DNA of 64,000 bases from Polaromonas sp. OV174. Lineage in GTDB: Bacteria; Pseudomonadota; Gammaproteobacteria; Burkholderiales; Burkholderiaceae_C. The notes under the pieces were generated by a model. The model ran no database searches. It had not been told where the DNA came from and saw only the letters and a program-made list of their open reading frames with translations. This document shows positions 26,099-37,402 of the stretch, in pieces (positions within the stretch are counted from its first letter, which is position 1; every line of letters starts with the position of its first letter). The DNA lies in contig NZ_FOKZ01000016.1 in NCBI RefSeq assembly GCF_900112285.1, forward strand, positions 47,566-111,565, read 5' to 3'. The position numbers were made by a program, and so were the translations under genes.

Positions 26099-27571
26099 AT
26101 GAACCCACAAGACCCCCCTGTTTTTGATGCCGCCGCTTTGCCAGAAAATGAGCCAAATAAGGCTTCGGCGCAAGAGCAGCCTGTGCAGAGCGCTCCTGAT
26201 TTAGGAGTAAATTCCGGGGTGGAGCGCGCCGCCCAGCCACACGCAGAAGTCAAGCGACGCGCTCCAGCGCCGGCGCCAAACACCATCCGCTTTGAAGATG
26301 TGGTTACGGGGCAGTTTGATGCCGATGAAGACGACGTTGCGCTGGAGTTGCCCAAGCGCGTGCTGACGCCGCAGCCTGAAACCCCCAAGCTGCACAAGGT
26401 GCTGGCACAGGCCGGGCTGGGTTCCCGACTGGAAATGGAGCAGCTGATTCTTGAGGGTCGTATTTCGGTCAATGCCGAGCCAGCCCACATCGGGCAGCGC
26501 ATCCAGTTTGGCGACAGCATCAAGATCAATGGCAAGCCAATTAGGGTGCGCATTGATCCGCCACCACCGCGCGTGATTGCTTATCATAAGCCAGCCGGGG
26601 AGGTCGTGACGCACGATGACCCGCAAAATCGACCTACCGTGTTCAGGCGTTTACCCAAGATCTTTCAGGGCAAATGGCAGTCTGTCGGTCGTCTTGACTT
26701 GAATACCGAAGGTTTGCTGCTGTTGACCAACTCTGGTGAGTTGGCCAACAGGTTGATGCACCCGCGCTTCGGGCTGGAGCGAGAGTACGCGGTGCGGGTA
26801 TTGGGCGCGCTGAGCAATGAGGAAAAAAAGCGTCTGCTTGAGGGCGTGACTCTTGACGATGGCGTGGCGCAATTTGGCTCCATCGAGGCGGGGGGCGGCG
26901 AGGGCGTCAACTGCTGGTACCGGGTTACTATTTCCGAGGGGCGCAATCGCGAGGTCAGGCGCATGTTCGAAGCTGTGGGGCATGCCGTAAGCCGTCTTAT
27001 TCGCATCCGCTATGGCGCGGTGGTGTTGCCACGTGGACTCAAGCGAGGCGCGTTTGTCGAGCTGGATGAGCAGGATATTTGGGCCTTGACCAATGCGGTC
27101 AGCCGCTCTGAATCCCGTGTTGATTCACGGGGCGAGTCTGCGAATCCGGAACAAGCAACCGGCGAAGAGGCGCAACAGCAGCGTGCTCCCCGTAGAAATG
27201 ACCGACCCCGTGGTGCTGCTGGAAACCCCGGTGCAAGAGGTCGTAGCCAGGGCGGCAATGCGGGTGGGCGTTTTGGCCCACCTGGCGCGGGTGGAGCGCA
27301 AGGGCAAAAGCGGCGCCCTGATCGTGGTCCCCGTAGCGACAAGTCGAGCGGTGCGGCGCAGCCCGACCCCATGAAAACCTCATTTGGCTACATTGGCGCC
27401 GATACCTTCACACGGCAGCGACAGGACCAGGGTCAGCGCCGCGGTGGTGGCGGTGGTAGCACGGGTGGTTTTGGTGGCAACAGTGGCGGTCCACGCCGTA
27501 GCGGTGGCAGCGCGGGTGGAGGTCGTAGTGGCGGCAACCGTGGCGGTGGGAATCGCGGTGGCAACCGCTAA
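26099..27571 (+). CDS. rluB: 23S rRNA pseudouridine(2605) synthase with long basic Gly/Arg/Asn-rich tail
   Basis: RsuA-family enzyme. The 490-residue protein has a disordered N-terminal extension (about 1-95), an S4 domain ([21 protein letters not shown]), the catalytic domain with Asp200 in [19 protein letters not shown], and [19 protein letters not shown]. After about residue 340 comes a 150-residue tail of Arg, Gly, Gln, Asn and Ser repeats ending in [11 protein letters not shown], resembling an RGG-type RNA-binding tail. Such tails are known on beta- and gammaproteobacterial RluB proteins but vary in length. The scpB-rluB order is widely conserved. Confidence 0.92.
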   Translation: MNPQDPPVFDAAALPENEPNKASAQEQPVQSAPDLGVNSGVERAAQPHAEVKRRAPAPAPNTIRFEDVVTGQFDADEDDVALELPKRVLTPQPETPKLHKVLAQAGLGSRLEMEQLILEGRISVNAEPAHIGQRIQFGDSIKINGKPIRVRIDPPPPRVIAYHKPAGEVVTHDDPQNRPTVFRRLPKIFQGKWQSVGRLDLNTEGLLLLTNSGELANRLMHPRFGLEREYAVRVLGALSNEEKKRLLEGVTLDDGVAQFGSIEAGGGEGVNCWYRVTISEGRNREVRRMFEAVGHAVSRLIRIRYGAVVLPRGLKRGAFVELDEQDIWALTNAVSRSESRVDSRGESANPEQATGEEAQQQRAPRRNDRPRGAAGNPGARGRSQGGNAGGRFGPPGAGGAQGQKRRPDRGPRSDKSSGAAQPDPMKTSFGYIGADTFTRQRQDQGQRRGGGGGSTGGFGGNSGGPRRSGGSAGGGRSGGNRGGGNRGGNR

Positions 27572-27642
27572 TCTTCTCAGTAGTACTGCAATTCGCGGGG
27601 TTGCTCTGAGATTGAGGTCTCACAGGTTAAAATCATCGGCTT

Positions 27643-27659
27643 TATTCAATTTTTGAATA
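27643..27659 (+). other. AT-rich inverted repeat upstream of ndk
   Basis: TATTCAA-TTT-TTGAATA, a perfect 7 bp stem with a 3 nt loop in an AT-rich stretch 40 bp before ndk. It could be a weak terminator of rluB (a run of T lies in the loop) or part of the ndk promoter region. Confidence 0.35.
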
Positions 27660-27698
27660 ATTTAAAAATCCAAAAAATTTAAGCTTTAAGGAATATTC

Positions 27699-28124
27699 AT
27701 GGCAATCGAACGCACCCTCTCTATCATCAAGCCCGACGCAGTTGCGAAAAACGTGATTGGTCAAATCTATGCACGTTTTGAAGCCGCCGGCCTGAAGGTT
27801 GTTGCCGCCAAGATGGTTCATTTGTCGCAAGGCGAGGCAGAGGCTTTTTACGCTGTGCACAAAGAGCGTCCTTTCTTCAAGGATCTGGTTTCCTTCATGA
27901 TTTCCGGTCCGGTGATGATCCAGGCGCTGGAAGGCGAAGGCGCCGTGCTGAAAAACCGTGACCTGATGGGCGCAACCGATCCAAAGAAGGCTGATGCCGG
28001 CACCATTCGCGCCGATTTCGCTGACAGCATCGATGCCAATGCCGTGCATGGCTCCGACGCCGCTGAAACCGCCAAAGAAGAAATCGCTTTCTTCTTTGCT
28101 GGCCTGAACGTTTACGGACGTTAA
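27699..28124 (+). CDS. ndk: Nucleoside diphosphate kinase
   Basis: Balances nucleoside triphosphate pools through a phosphohistidine intermediate. 141 residues, full length. [15 protein letters not shown] starts the protein and the catalytic His117 lies in [25 protein letters not shown] lies just upstream of the ATG. It begins a run of genes (ndk-rlmN-pilW-rodZ-ispG-hisS-yfgM-bamB-der) conserved in beta- and gammaproteobacteria. Confidence 0.98.
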   Translation: MAIERTLSIIKPDAVAKNVIGQIYARFEAAGLKVVAAKMVHLSQGEAEAFYAVHKERPFFKDLVSFMISGPVMIQALEGEGAVLKNRDLMGATDPKKADAGTIRADFADSIDANAVHGSDAAETAKEEIAFFFAGLNVYGR

Positions 28125-28203
28125 TTATGTTCGCCCCCATGCTTTGCTGCCCAGTTTCCGGGTCGTCGCTTGCGTGGGGCGACTTTAAGCATCGCACGCC
28201 TCA

Positions 28204-29340
28204 ATGACGAACAATCTTCTTGATTACGATCTGGAGGGTTTGACCGCCTTTTGCGAACAGCTAGGCGAAAAGCGCTTCCGCGCCACCCAACTGTTTCGCT
28301 GGATTCATCAAAAAGGGGCTGCAGATTTTGAACAGATGACTGATCTGGCAAAGTCTTTGCGCGAAAAGCTTGCTGGCTCCGCCCATGTGCAGGGGCCAAC
28401 CGTCGTATCGCGTCATGAGTCGACTGACGGCACCATCAAATGGCTGTTTGATGTGGGCGCTGGCGATGTCATCGAGACCGTATTTATTCCTGAAGCGGAT
28501 CGTGGAACCTTGTGTATTTCTTCCCAGGCCGGATGCGCCGTGGGTTGCCGGTTTTGTTCGACCGGGCATCAGGGTTTCAGCCGCAACCTGACTACAGGGG
28601 AAATTATTTCCCAGCTGTGGTTTGCCGAACATTTTCTACGCCAGCATCTGGGGCGCGACGAACGTGTCATCTCCAACGTCGTCATGATGGGCATGGGCGA
28701 GCCCCTGCAGAATTATTCTCAACTGGTGCCGGCGCTAAAGGTCATGCTTGATGATCATGGTTATGGCTTGTCCCGTCGTCGGGTGACGGTGTCAACCTCG
28801 GGTGTTGTACCGATGATTGACCGTCTGGCCAAGGATTGCCCGGTAGCGCTTGCTGTTTCGCTGCACGCACCGCAAGACACGCTGCGCGACAACCTGGTTC
28901 CGTTGAACAAGAAATATCCTATCGCCGAGCTGCTGCAAGCCTGTGCGCGGTACCAGACGGCAGCGCCGCGCGACTTTATTACCTTTGAATATTGCATGCT
29001 TGACGGCGTCAATGACCAGCCTGAGCATGCGGCTCAGCTGGTGGCATTGATGAAAACCCATGCCATCAACGGCTTGTCCTGCAAATTCAATCTGATTCCT
29101 TTCAATCCATTTCCCGCTTCGGGTTTGACGCGCTCCGATATGTCGCAAGTGATGGTGTTCGCCAAAATCCTGATGGATGCGGGCATCGTGACAACCGTGC
29201 GGAAAACCCGTGGTGACGACATTGACGCGGCCTGCGGGCAGTTGGCGGGCGACGTGCAGGATAGAACCGGCGTGGATCAGCGCATGGCTGCACAACGGCA
29301 AGGTATGTTGGGTGGCATCAAGGTGGTGGTCAAAGTATGA
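28204..29340 (+). CDS. rlmN: Dual-specificity 23S rRNA/tRNA A2503/A37 C2-methyltransferase RlmN
   Basis: Radical-SAM methyltransferase. 378 residues with the cluster motif CAVGCRFC (Cys111, Cys115, Cys118) and the methyl-carrying cysteine Cys344 in DIDAACGQL. The segment [13 protein letters not shown] binds SAM, and [16 protein letters not shown] and [12 protein letters not shown] are family blocks. Its last 4 bp overlap pilW (ATGA). Confidence 0.97.
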   Translation: MTNNLLDYDLEGLTAFCEQLGEKRFRATQLFRWIHQKGAADFEQMTDLAKSLREKLAGSAHVQGPTVVSRHESTDGTIKWLFDVGAGDVIETVFIPEADRGTLCISSQAGCAVGCRFCSTGHQGFSRNLTTGEIISQLWFAEHFLRQHLGRDERVISNVVMMGMGEPLQNYSQLVPALKVMLDDHGYGLSRRRVTVSTSGVVPMIDRLAKDCPVALAVSLHAPQDTLRDNLVPLNKKYPIAELLQACARYQTAAPRDFITFEYCMLDGVNDQPEHAAQLVALMKTHAINGLSCKFNLIPFNPFPASGLTRSDMSQVMVFAKILMDAGIVTTVRKTRGDDIDAACGQLAGDVQDRTGVDQRMAAQRQGMLGGIKVVVKV

Positions 29341-30146
29341 GTATTGCTTCTAGGGTGGTCTGGCTGTCGGCCTGCTGGGCTGCTGTATTACTCGCGGGGT
29401 GTGCTCAACGCCCGGGTGTTTCGGGTGAACCCGGCATCCGAAGTGACCTCGTCACCGAGTCCGATGAGTCCGACCAGCGCCGTCGTGCGCGGCTGCGAAT
29501 GGAGCTCGCGAGCGGCTATCTTGAACAAGGGCAGACCAAGGTTGCGCTTGATGAAATCAAGCAGTCGCTGGCTACAGATCCCACTTATGGGGAAGCGTAC
29601 AACCTGCGCGGCCTGATTTACATGCGGCTCAATGACCTTCCGCTGGCCGAAGACAGTTTTCGCCGTGCGCTGGCCTTGAATTCTGCGGATGCCAACGTGG
29701 CGCACAACTATGGCTGGCTGCTGTGCCAGCAGGCTCGCTATAGCGACTCGTTCCGTTTGTTTGCGCAGGCTGCTGCCAACCCCACTTACACGGGCAAGGC
29801 TAAAACCTTGATGACACAAGGCGTGTGTCAGGTTCGTGCCGGTCAGCGTGCCGAGGCGGAGCAAAGCCTGATGCATTCCTATGAGCTTGATGCGGGCAAT
29901 CCGGTCACGGCTTACAACCTGGCAAATCTGCTCTATGCCCGCGGTGATTTGACGCGCGCGCAGTTTTATGTCCGCCGCTTGAATAATAGTGAATTGGCCA
30001 ATGCTGAAACCCTTTGGCTGGGTATCAAGACTGAGAACAAGCTGAATAATCGGGAGGCTGTGCAGCAGTTGGCCGAACAGCTGAAAAAACGTTTTGCCCA
30101 GTCTGCAGAAGCTGCGGCCTATGAAAAAGGTTTGTTTAATGAGTGA
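29337..30146 (+). CDS. pilW: Type IV pilus biogenesis/stability lipoprotein PilW (PilF)
   Basis: An outer-membrane pilotin for the secretin PilQ. 269 residues with lipobox LAGC (Cys22) and tandem TPR repeats: [51 protein letters not shown], and [23 protein letters not shown]. Position between rlmN and rodZ is the conserved site of pilF/pilW. It overlaps rodZ by 8 bp, depending on the start chosen for rodZ. Confidence 0.9.
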   Translation: MSIASRVVWLSACWAAVLLAGCAQRPGVSGEPGIRSDLVTESDESDQRRRARLRMELASGYLEQGQTKVALDEIKQSLATDPTYGEAYNLRGLIYMRLNDLPLAEDSFRRALALNSADANVAHNYGWLLCQQARYSDSFRLFAQAAANPTYTGKAKTLMTQGVCQVRAGQRAEAEQSLMHSYELDAGNPVTAYNLANLLYARGDLTRAQFYVRRLNNSELANAETLWLGIKTENKLNNREAVQQLAEQLKKRFAQSAEAAAYEKGLFNE

Positions 30147-31146
30147 GGGAAACTTCATGCAGGCAGGGCACTTTGGTGCAGATCCAGCTGCCGGAGTCAA
30201 TGTTGACCACGATGTAACTCCGGGACCGACGGCTGGTGACTTGCTTCGCCAGGCGCGCGAGGCTGAGGGCCTGCACATTGCGGCGTTGGCCGCAGCGCTC
30301 AAGGTTCCCGTCAAGAAACTCGAAGCGCTTGAGCAGGGTCAGTTTGACCTTTTGCCTGATGCTGTTTTTGCGCGTGCACTGGCCTCCAGTGTGTGCCGCA
30401 TACTCAAACTTGATCCGGCGCCAGTGCTGGATCGACTGCCTTCGGTCGAGTCTTCCAAATTGGTTACTCAAAACAGAGGCATCAATGCGCCATTTCGCTC
30501 GCGCGGCGATGCTCAGGGCTTGTCTGCGTGGGCGCAGTTCTCCCGACCCGTTGTGCTCGCCGGCTTGGTTCTTTTGCTGGCCGCGCTGGTGTTGATTCTT
30601 TTGCCGCGCATCAAGCCGGGAACGTTATCGGGTGAAGCAGCTGCCGAAGTCGTGACTGCCCAGACTGACTTGTCCCCATCACCACCCATGGCGGAGGCTG
30701 GCGTTTTGCCGATCCAAGCAGAGCAAGCGCAGGACAGTTCGACAGCAGTTGCGGGAGGTGATGTTGTGACCGTGCCAGCCACTTCCCCGGCCTCTGCTAT
30801 CGTGCAAACACCGGTATCGTTGGCGCTGCCCGTTGCACCCTTGGTAGCGTCGGTTGTGCCAGTGAATGGCGCAGCGACTGCCGTCAATCCGTCTGAGCGC
30901 GTTACCCCCGATGGCATTGTTGCTTTTCACGCCAAGGGTGAATCCTGGGTCAAGGTGACGGATGCTAAAGGGCTTGTGGTACTGAATCGTACCCTTGGCG
31001 CTGGTGAGCAAGTGAGCGTTTCTGGTGCTTTACCGTTGACCGCCGTGGTTGGGCGGGCCGATGCCACGCAGGTCCAGGTGCGCGGAGTGGCCTTTGATCT
31101 GGCCGCATTTGCAAAAAATAACGTTGCCCGATTTGAGGTGAAATAG
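30139..31146 (+). CDS. rodZ: RodZ-like cytoskeletal membrane protein
   Basis: Bitopic protein that links MreB to the envelope. 335 residues: N-terminal HTH_25 domain ([34 protein letters not shown]), a single membrane helix at about residues 138-156 ([19 protein letters not shown]), a Pro/Ala/Val-rich periplasmic linker and a C-terminal DUF4115 domain ([29 protein letters not shown]). Two starts are possible: 30139 (AAAGG upstream) and 30157 (GAGGGA at 30145-30150); the former couples to the pilW stop. Confidence 0.88.
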   Translation: MSEGNFMQAGHFGADPAAGVNVDHDVTPGPTAGDLLRQAREAEGLHIAALAAALKVPVKKLEALEQGQFDLLPDAVFARALASSVCRILKLDPAPVLDRLPSVESSKLVTQNRGINAPFRSRGDAQGLSAWAQFSRPVVLAGLVLLLAALVLILLPRIKPGTLSGEAAAEVVTAQTDLSPSPPMAEAGVLPIQAEQAQDSSTAVAGGDVVTVPATSPASAIVQTPVSLALPVAPLVASVVPVNGAATAVNPSERVTPDGIVAFHAKGESWVKVTDAKGLVVLNRTLGAGEQVSVSGALPLTAVVGRADATQVQVRGVAFDLAAFAKNNVARFEVK

Positions 31147-32420
31147 TGCAGCCCTGCCTCCCCATTGAATCGGCTTTTCCGAAAGCCCGGCGCTCCACCC
31201 AGACGCAGGTCGTTTGGGGTTCTCGTGTGCTCACTGTTGGTGGGGATGCGCCGGTTCGCGTCCAGTCAATGACCAACACCGATACCGTGGATGTCATAGG
31301 CACGGCCATTCAAGTCAAGGAATTGGCTTTGGCCGGTTCCGAGATGGTCCGCATCACGGTCAATACACCCGAAGCGGCAGCAGCCGTGCCACACGTGCGT
31401 GAGCAACTCGACCGCATGGGTATCGATGTGCCGCTGATAGGCGACTTTCATTACAACGGCCATCGCTTGCTGACGGACTATCCGGCCTGCGCCGAGGCGC
31501 TGTCCAAATACCGTATCAACCCCGGCAATGTGGGCAAGGGCGACAAGCGCGATAAGCAGTTTGGCCAGATGATTGAAGCGGCGATGCGCTGGGACAAGGT
31601 CGTGCGTATTGGCGTGAACTGGGGCAGCCTGGACCAGGAATTGCTGGCCAGCCTGATGGACGAGAACAGCGCACGTGCCACACCCTGGGATGCCAAACAG
31701 GTCATGTATGAGGCGCTGATTACCTCGGCGGTCGAGTCGGCCAGGCGTGCCGAGGCCATGGGCATGCGCCGCAACCAGATCATTCTGTCCTGCAAGGTTA
31801 GCGGCGTTCAGGATTTGATCTCGGTCTACCGTGAGCTGGCCAAGCGCAGCGATTACGCCCTGCATTTGGGCCTGACCGAGGCCGGCATGGGTACCAAGGG
31901 CACAGTGGCGTCAAGCGCGGCTCTGTCGATCTTGCTGCAGGAGGGCATAGGCGACACCATCCGCGTCTCCCTGACGCCCCAGCCCGGCGAGGCACGTACC
32001 CAGGAGGTGGTGATCGCCTCCGAAATCATCCAGGCGCTGGGACTGCGCAATTTCGTGCCCAGCGTCACGGCCTGCCCCGGTTGCGGTCGTACGACCAGCA
32101 CTACCTTCCAGGAGCTGGCCAAGCAGATCGATGACTTTCTGCGTGCCCAGATGCCAGTCTGGCGCGAGCGTTACCCAGGCGTCGAAGGCCTGAAGGTCGC
32201 CGTGATGGGATGCATCGTCAATGGCCCGGGCGAAAGCAAGCATGCCGATATCGGCATCAGCCTGCCCGGCTCTGGCGAAGCGCCGGCCGCGCCGGTATTT
32301 ATTGATGGCGAGAAAAAACTGACGCTGCGTGGCGAGCACATTGCGCAGGAGTTCCAGGTCATCGTTGAAAACTACATTGAAAAGCGTTTCGGTACGGTAG
32401 CCGTCGCCGAAAACGCCTGA
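31146..32420 (+). CDS. ispG: 4-hydroxy-3-methylbut-2-enyl diphosphate synthase (IspG/GcpE)
   Basis: Iron-sulfur enzyme of the MEP isoprenoid pathway. 424 residues from a GTG that shares a base with the rodZ stop codon. Cluster ligands are Cys310 and Cys313 (CPGCGRT) and Cys356 (GCIVNGPGE), with the glutamate of that last motif as fourth ligand. The long central insertion found in some lineages is absent. hisS follows after 5 bp. Confidence 0.97.
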   Translation: MQPCLPIESAFPKARRSTQTQVVWGSRVLTVGGDAPVRVQSMTNTDTVDVIGTAIQVKELALAGSEMVRITVNTPEAAAAVPHVREQLDRMGIDVPLIGDFHYNGHRLLTDYPACAEALSKYRINPGNVGKGDKRDKQFGQMIEAAMRWDKVVRIGVNWGSLDQELLASLMDENSARATPWDAKQVMYEALITSAVESARRAEAMGMRRNQIILSCKVSGVQDLISVYRELAKRSDYALHLGLTEAGMGTKGTVASSAALSILLQEGIGDTIRVSLTPQPGEARTQEVVIASEIIQALGLRNFVPSVTACPGCGRTTSTTFQELAKQIDDFLRAQMPVWRERYPGVEGLKVAVMGCIVNGPGESKHADIGISLPGSGEAPAAPVFIDGEKKLTLRGEHIAQEFQVIVENYIEKRFGTVAVAENA

Positions 32421-32425
32421 AACCC

Positions 32426-33790
32426 ATGCTTGAAAAAATGACTGCCGGCCGGGCGGAGAAATCGCCTTTGCAAAAAATAGAAAAACTCACTGCCGTTAAA
32501 GGCATGAACGACATCCTGCCGCCGGATTCGGCGCGTTGGGAGTGGCTGGAAGACAAGGTGCGCTTCCTGATGGGGCGCTATGCCTACCGTAACATCCGCA
32601 CGCCGATTCTGGAGCACACGCAGCTGTTTGTGCGCGGTATTGGCGAGGTGACCGACATCGTTGAAAAGGAAATGTATTCCTTCGAAGACCGCTCGGATAA
32701 ATATGGCGACCACGACCACCTGACCATGCGGCCGGAAAACACCGCCAGCGTGGTGCGCGCGGTGACCGAGCACAACCTGCTTTACGAAGGCGGCAAGCGC
32801 CTGTATTACATGGGCCCCATGTTCCGCCGCGAACGGCCGCAGCGTGGCCGCTACCGTCAGTTTCACCAGATTGGTGCAGAAGCCCTGGGCTTTGCCGGTC
32901 CGGAAGTGGACGCCGAGCTGATTTTGCTCGCCGCAGCGCTCTGGAAAGAGCTGGGCTTGAGCGATTGGCGTCTGGAAATCAACAGCCTGGGCCAGCCCGA
33001 GGAGCGTGCCCAGCACCGCGCCCAGCTGATCGCCCATTTCGAGCAGCATGCAGAGGCGCTTGATGAAGAGGCCAAGCGGCGCCTCCACAGCAATCCTTTG
33101 CGTATTCTGGATACCAAGAATCCAGCCATGAAGGCTGTGGTTGAAAGCGCGCCCCGATTGATCGACTTTCTGGGCCCGCAGTCGCTGGCTCACTTTGATG
33201 GCCTGAAGGCCATACTCGACGCCAATGGCATTCCCTGGACGCTCAACCACCGCCTGGTGCGCGGGCTGGACTACTACAACCTCACGGTGTTCGAGTTTGT
33301 GACCGACCGGCTGGGCGCGCAGGGCACCATCTGCGCCGGTGGCCGCTATGACTACCTGATCGAACAGATGGGTGGCAAGGCCGCACCGGCCGTGGGCTGG
33401 GCCCTGGGCGTGGAGCGGGTGCTGGAACTGATCAAGGAGCAGGGCACGGAGATCGCGCTGCCGGTGCCTGATGCCTACGCGGTGATTCCTGAGGTTTCGG
33501 CGCTGCCCGTGGTGCTGCAAACGCTGCAGGCCTTGCGCGCCGCCGGCGTCAGCGTCCAGATGCATGCCGGCGCCAGCGCCGACAGCATGGGTAGCATGAA
33601 GTCGCAGTTCAAGCGGGCTGATGGCAGTGGTGCCAGATTTGCGCTGATTTTTGGTGCCACCGAGCTGGCCCAGGGCTGTGTGGCGGTGAAGCCCCTGCGC
33701 GGCGAAAAAACCGAGACCGCCCAGACGCTGCGAGCGCTGAACGAGGCGGCCGCGTGGGCCCATCTACTGCGCGAGCAAGCCCCGATTTAA
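32426..33790 (+). CDS. hisS: Histidyl-tRNA synthetase
   Basis: Class II aminoacyl-tRNA synthetase. 454 residues. Motif 1 region [11 protein letters not shown], motif 2 [20 protein letters not shown], the histidine-A motif [13 protein letters not shown] and motif 3 [13 protein letters not shown] are all present, followed by the anticodon-binding domain. The N-terminus before about residue 22 is not conserved, so an alternative ATG at 32438 is possible. Its paralogue hisZ, without synthetase activity, is also in this window. Confidence 0.97.
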   Translation: MLEKMTAGRAEKSPLQKIEKLTAVKGMNDILPPDSARWEWLEDKVRFLMGRYAYRNIRTPILEHTQLFVRGIGEVTDIVEKEMYSFEDRSDKYGDHDHLTMRPENTASVVRAVTEHNLLYEGGKRLYYMGPMFRRERPQRGRYRQFHQIGAEALGFAGPEVDAELILLAAALWKELGLSDWRLEINSLGQPEERAQHRAQLIAHFEQHAEALDEEAKRRLHSNPLRILDTKNPAMKAVVESAPRLIDFLGPQSLAHFDGLKAILDANGIPWTLNHRLVRGLDYYNLTVFEFVTDRLGAQGTICAGGRYDYLIEQMGGKAAPAVGWALGVERVLELIKEQGTEIALPVPDAYAVIPEVSALPVVLQTLQALRAAGVSVQMHAGASADSMGSMKSQFKRADGSGARFALIFGATELAQGCVAVKPLRGEKTETAQTLRALNEAAAWAHLLREQAPI

Positions 33791-33862
33791 CAGTCTGTTT
33801 CAGGCCTCTACAATCACACCAACTCAATCCTCCCCGTGACGGGGTAGCACCAGCAGATACTT

Positions 33863-34555
33863 ATGGCAAAACACCTCGATTTGGAAGAACAGGAACAACT
33901 TGACGAGCTCAAGCATTTCTGGAAGCAGTACGGTAATGCGATTACTTGGGCGCTGATCGTCGTTTTAGGGGCTTTTGCGGCTTGGAACGGCTACCACTAC
34001 TGGCAGCGTAACCAGGCGTCACAGGCCTCGGTCATGTATGACGAGATAGAGCGCGCTGTGCAGTCTGGCGATACGGCCAGGATAGACCGCTCGCTGGCCG
34101 ACATGAAGGATCGTTTCGGCAGCACCACTTATGCGCAGCAAGCGGGTCTGCTGGCCGCCAAGGCTTATTACGACAAGGGCAACGTGGATGCCTCCCGTGC
34201 CGCCTTGAACTGGGTCGCCGACAAGTCTTCCGACGAAGGCTATCAGGCCATCGCCAAATTACGCCTGGCCGGGCTGCTGCTGGAAAAGAAAGCCTATGAC
34301 GAAGCCCTGCAACAGTTGGCTGGGCCTTTCCCGAAAGACTTTGTGGCCTTGGCCGAGGATCGCCGCGGTGACGTTCTGATGGCCCAGGGCAAAAAGGCCG
34401 AAGCCAAGGCCGAGTACGAAAAGGCCTACAAAGGCCTGGACGAGCGCGCCGAGTACCGCCGGCTGGTGGAGGTCAAGCTCAACGCACTGGGCGTTGACCC
34501 CAGTCCTGTGCCTGTCAAGACGGCTGACGCCGCCAACGCTGGAGTCAATAAATGA
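33863..34555 (+). CDS. YfgM-like ancillary SecYEG translocon subunit (TPR, bitopic)
   Basis: A 230-residue inner-membrane protein with an N-terminal cytoplasmic segment (LEEQEQLDELKHFWKQYG), one membrane helix (about residues 26-44) and a periplasmic TPR-like domain (about 50-210). E. coli YfgM associates with SecYEG and PpiD. Gene order hisS-yfgM-bamB-der matches E. coli exactly. Overlaps bamB by 4 bp. Confidence 0.9.
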   Translation: MAKHLDLEEQEQLDELKHFWKQYGNAITWALIVVLGAFAAWNGYHYWQRNQASQASVMYDEIERAVQSGDTARIDRSLADMKDRFGSTTYAQQAGLLAAKAYYDKGNVDASRAALNWVADKSSDEGYQAIAKLRLAGLLLEKKAYDEALQQLAGPFPKDFVALAEDRRGDVLMAQGKKAEAKAEYEKAYKGLDERAEYRRLVEVKLNALGVDPSPVPVKTADAANAGVNK

Positions 34556-35697
34556 TTCTTAAGCCTTTTAGGCCTCTAGCGTATGCTGCTCGTGTGCCAC
34601 TAGCTATTTTTTTGGTAGCAATGCTGGCGGGCTGCTTTGGCGGCTCGAACAAACCCCAGCCGGCCGAACTGCAACCCCTGGCCGCCCTGGTGTCGGCGCG
34701 TCAAAGCTGGAGCAGCCGCATTGGCCAGGTGAACTTTCCGCTGGACGTGAACGTGTCCGGCAACAGCGTGGCCGTTGCCAGCGGCGACGGCACCGTGGCC
34801 TTGCTGGATGCTCAAACCGGTCGCGACCTCTGGCGCCTGGATCTCAAGACGCCTATTGCCGCCGGTGTCGGCGGCGATGGCAAGGTGCTGGCCGTGGTGA
34901 CCAAGGCCAATGAAGTCGTGGCGATGCAGGATGGCCGTGAACTCTGGCGCCAAAAGCTCAAGGCCCAGGCCTTCACCGCGCCGTTTGTGGCCGGTGCCCG
35001 GGTCTTTGTGTTGGCCGCAGATCGCTCGGTCAATGCCTTTGATGGCCAGACCGGTCGCAAGCTGTGGACGCAGCAGCGCCCCAGCGAACCCCTGGTGTTG
35101 CGCCAGTCCGGCGTGATGCTGGCAGTCGGCGATACCTTAGTCGTGGGCTTGGCCGGTCGCCTTGCTGGCCTCAACCCATCGAATGGCAGCATTCAATGGG
35201 AGGCGCCGATTGCCTCGCCGCGAGGCATCAACGATGTAGAGCGTCTGGTGGATCTGGTTGGCCGCGTTAGCCGGGTCGGCAACAACGTTTGCGTGCGAGC
35301 TTTCCAGGCCAGCGTTGGCTGTGTCGATGCTGCGCGTGGCAGCCTGCTCTGGTCCAAGCCAGCCCAAGGCGTGCAAGGTATTAGCGGCGACGATCGCCTG
35401 CTGTTTGGCACCGAAGCCGATGGCACGGTTGTCGCCTGGCGGCGTAGCGACGGCGAACGCGCCTGGTCAAGCGACAAGCTGCGTTATCGCAGCCTGAGCG
35501 CGCCGCTGGTTGCCGGTCAGTCCGTCGTGATTGGCGACGCCACCGGTTTTGTTCACCTCCTGTCGCGCGAGGACGGCTCCCTGCTCAACCGTCTGTCCAC
35601 CGACGGTTCCGCGATTGCCGCAGCCCCCGTGCTTGCCGGCAATACTCTTGTTGCGCTCACCCATAATGGCGGCGTTTACGGCTTCAAGCCCGAATAA
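34552..35697 (+). CDS. bamB: Outer membrane protein assembly factor BamB
   Basis: Lipoprotein beta-propeller of the BAM complex. 381 residues with lipobox LAGC (Cys28) and eight PQQ-like repeats, seen as recurring D.Q.G...W motifs such as LLDAQTGRDLWRLDL and NAFDGQTGRKLWTQQ. Residues 3-23 of the signal peptide are encoded by what appears to be a copy of the dispersed repeat. Start overlaps the yfgM stop (ATGA). der follows after 25 bp. Confidence 0.96.
   Translation: MILKPFRPLAYAARVPLAIFLVAMLAGCFGGSNKPQPAELQPLAALVSARQSWSSRIGQVNFPLDVNVSGNSVAVASGDGTVALLDAQTGRDLWRLDLKTPIAAGVGGDGKVLAVVTKANEVVAMQDGRELWRQKLKAQAFTAPFVAGARVFVLAADRSVNAFDGQTGRKLWTQQRPSEPLVLRQSGVMLAVGDTLVVGLAGRLAGLNPSNGSIQWEAPIASPRGINDVERLVDLVGRVSRVGNNVCVRAFQASVGCVDAARGSLLWSKPAQGVQGISGDDRLLFGTEADGTVVAWRRSDGERAWSSDKLRYRSLSAPLVAGQSVVIGDATGFVHLLSREDGSLLNRLSTDGSAIAAAPVLAGNTLVALTHNGGVYGFKPE
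34558..34620 (+). repeat. Dispersed palindromic repeat, copy 6, inside the bamB signal sequence
   Basis: Carries AGGCCTCTAGCG, then CTCGTGTGCCACTAGCTATT and the arm GGTAGCA (GCTA 34603-34606 with TAGC 34616-34619). It starts 6 bp after the A of the bamB start codon and ends just before the lipobox, in frame without a stop. Confidence 0.8.
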
Positions 35698-35722
35698 ACG
35701 CAGCCCTGTCAGAAACTGATTC

Positions 35723-37066
35723 ATGAAACCTGTCATTGCGTTAGTCGGCCGCCCGAATGTGGGCAAGTCGACCATTTTTAACCGGCTGACCAAGACGCGG
35801 GATGCGATCGTGGCCGATTTCGCCGGTCTCACGCGTGACCGCCATTACGGCAACGGCAGCCTGGGCCAGCACGAGTACATCGTCATCGATACCGGTGGTT
35901 TCGAGCCCGATGCCACGGCTGGCATTTACAAGGAAATGGCCAAGCAGACCCGGCAAGCCGTGGCTGAAGCGGATGTGGTGATTTTTGTCGTCGATGCCAG
36001 GGCTGGCATCAGCGCGCAAGACCACGACATCGCCAAATATTTGCGCAAGCTGGGCAAGCCCACCGTGCTGACGGCCAACAAGGCCGAGGGCATGACCGAG
36101 GGTGTTCAGTTCTCGGAGTTTTTCGAGCTCGGCCTGGGCGAAGTGCTGCCGGTTGCGGCCGCCCACGGCCAGGGCATGCGCACGCTGGTGGACATGGCCT
36201 TGGCGCCACTCAATCTGCCCGATCCCGATGAAGAGGTCGAACCGCAAGATCCGACCATCATCAAGCTGGCGGTGGCGGGCCGCCCCAACGTCGGCAAGTC
36301 GACCTTGATCAATACTTGGCTGGGCGAGGAGCGCCTGGTGGCGTTTGACATGCCCGGGACTACCCGTGACGCGATTTCCGTGCCGTTTGAAAAGGGCGGG
36401 CAAAAATTCGAGCTGATAGATACGGCAGGACTGCGCCGCAAAGGCAAGGTTTTCGAGGCGATTGAAAAGTTCTCCGTGGTGAAAACCTTGCAAGCCATTG
36501 AGAATGCCAATGTCGTTTTGCTGCTGCTTGACGCCACGCAGGGCGTGACCGATCAGGATGCGCATATCGCCGGCTACATTCTTGAAAGCGGCCGCGCTGT
36601 GGTGCTGGCCGTGAATAAATGGGATGCTGTCGACTCCTATCAGCGCGAGCTGCTTGAGCGCTCGATTGAAACTCGTCTGGGTTTTCTGAAGTTCGCGGCC
36701 ATCCACCATATCTCTGCCATCAAGCGCCAGGGTTTGGGGCCGGTCTGGAAGTCGATCGCTCAGGCTCACGCCTCGGCCAATCGCAAGATGTCCACCCCGG
36801 TGCTGACGCGCCTCTTGCTCGAAGCCGTGCAATTTCAGCAACCGCAGCGTTCCGGCGTGTTCCGCCCCAAGCTGCGTTATGCGCACCAGGGTGGCATGAA
36901 TCCGCCCATCATCGTCATCCACGGCAATTCCCTGGAGCATGTCACCGAGGCCTACAAGCGCTATCTGGAAGGGCGCTTTCGCAAGGAATTCGATCTGGTC
37001 GGCACGCCTATGCGAATTCAGCTGAAAACCTCGCACAACCCCTTCTCAGGCAAGGACTCAACCTAA
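35723..37066 (+). CDS. der: GTPase Der (EngA), ribosome assembly
   Basis: Double GTPase required for 50S subunit maturation. 447 residues. Two G domains, each with its P-loop ([11 protein letters not shown] near residue 8 and [11 protein letters not shown] near residue 185), DTGGF and DTAGL switch II motifs, NKAE and NKWD base-recognition motifs, and a C-terminal KH-like domain ([23 protein letters not shown]). Last gene of the housekeeping run before hfq. Confidence 0.98.
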   Translation: MKPVIALVGRPNVGKSTIFNRLTKTRDAIVADFAGLTRDRHYGNGSLGQHEYIVIDTGGFEPDATAGIYKEMAKQTRQAVAEADVVIFVVDARAGISAQDHDIAKYLRKLGKPTVLTANKAEGMTEGVQFSEFFELGLGEVLPVAAAHGQGMRTLVDMALAPLNLPDPDEEVEPQDPTIIKLAVAGRPNVGKSTLINTWLGEERLVAFDMPGTTRDAISVPFEKGGQKFELIDTAGLRRKGKVFEAIEKFSVVKTLQAIENANVVLLLLDATQGVTDQDAHIAGYILESGRAVVLAVNKWDAVDSYQRELLERSIETRLGFLKFAAIHHISAIKRQGLGPVWKSIAQAHASANRKMSTPVLTRLLLEAVQFQQPQRSGVFRPKLRYAHQGGMNPPIIVIHGNSLEHVTEAYKRYLEGRFRKEFDLVGTPMRIQLKTSHNPFSGKDST

Positions 37067-37133
37067 AGCGAGCTACGCGCGGACAGCGCTGTGGTAAGGT
37101 CAAGGTCTATTAACTTTGAACACGGAAAATATC

Positions 37134-37385
37134 GTGAGCAACAACAAAAGCCAGCTATTGCAGGATCCATTTCTCAACACCTTGCGTCGCGAGCATGTGC
37201 CTGTTTCGATTTATCTCGTCAACGGGATTAAGTTGCAGGGTCAGATCGAATCCTTCGATCAATACGTGGTGCTGCTTCGCAATACGGTGACCCAAATGGT
37301 CTACAAGCATGCGATTTCCACCATTGTTCCTGGCCGCGCGGTGAGCTTTTCAACTGGCGACGCTGAAGAAGCTCCCACCAGCTGA
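37134..37385 (+). CDS. hfq: RNA chaperone Hfq
   Basis: Hexameric Sm-like protein pairing small RNAs with mRNAs. 83 residues from the GTG at 37134, which gives the standard N-terminus [15 protein letters not shown]; the open frame from a TTG at 37116 would add six unusual residues. Sm1 is in [27 protein letters not shown] and Sm2 in [10 protein letters not shown]. The C-terminal tail is short and acidic. hflX follows after 17 bp, the conserved order. Confidence 0.98.
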   Translation: MSNNKSQLLQDPFLNTLRREHVPVSIYLVNGIKLQGQIESFDQYVVLLRNTVTQMVYKHAISTIVPGRAVSFSTGDAEEAPTS

Positions 37386-37402
37386 GTTCATACAACGCCA
37401 CG

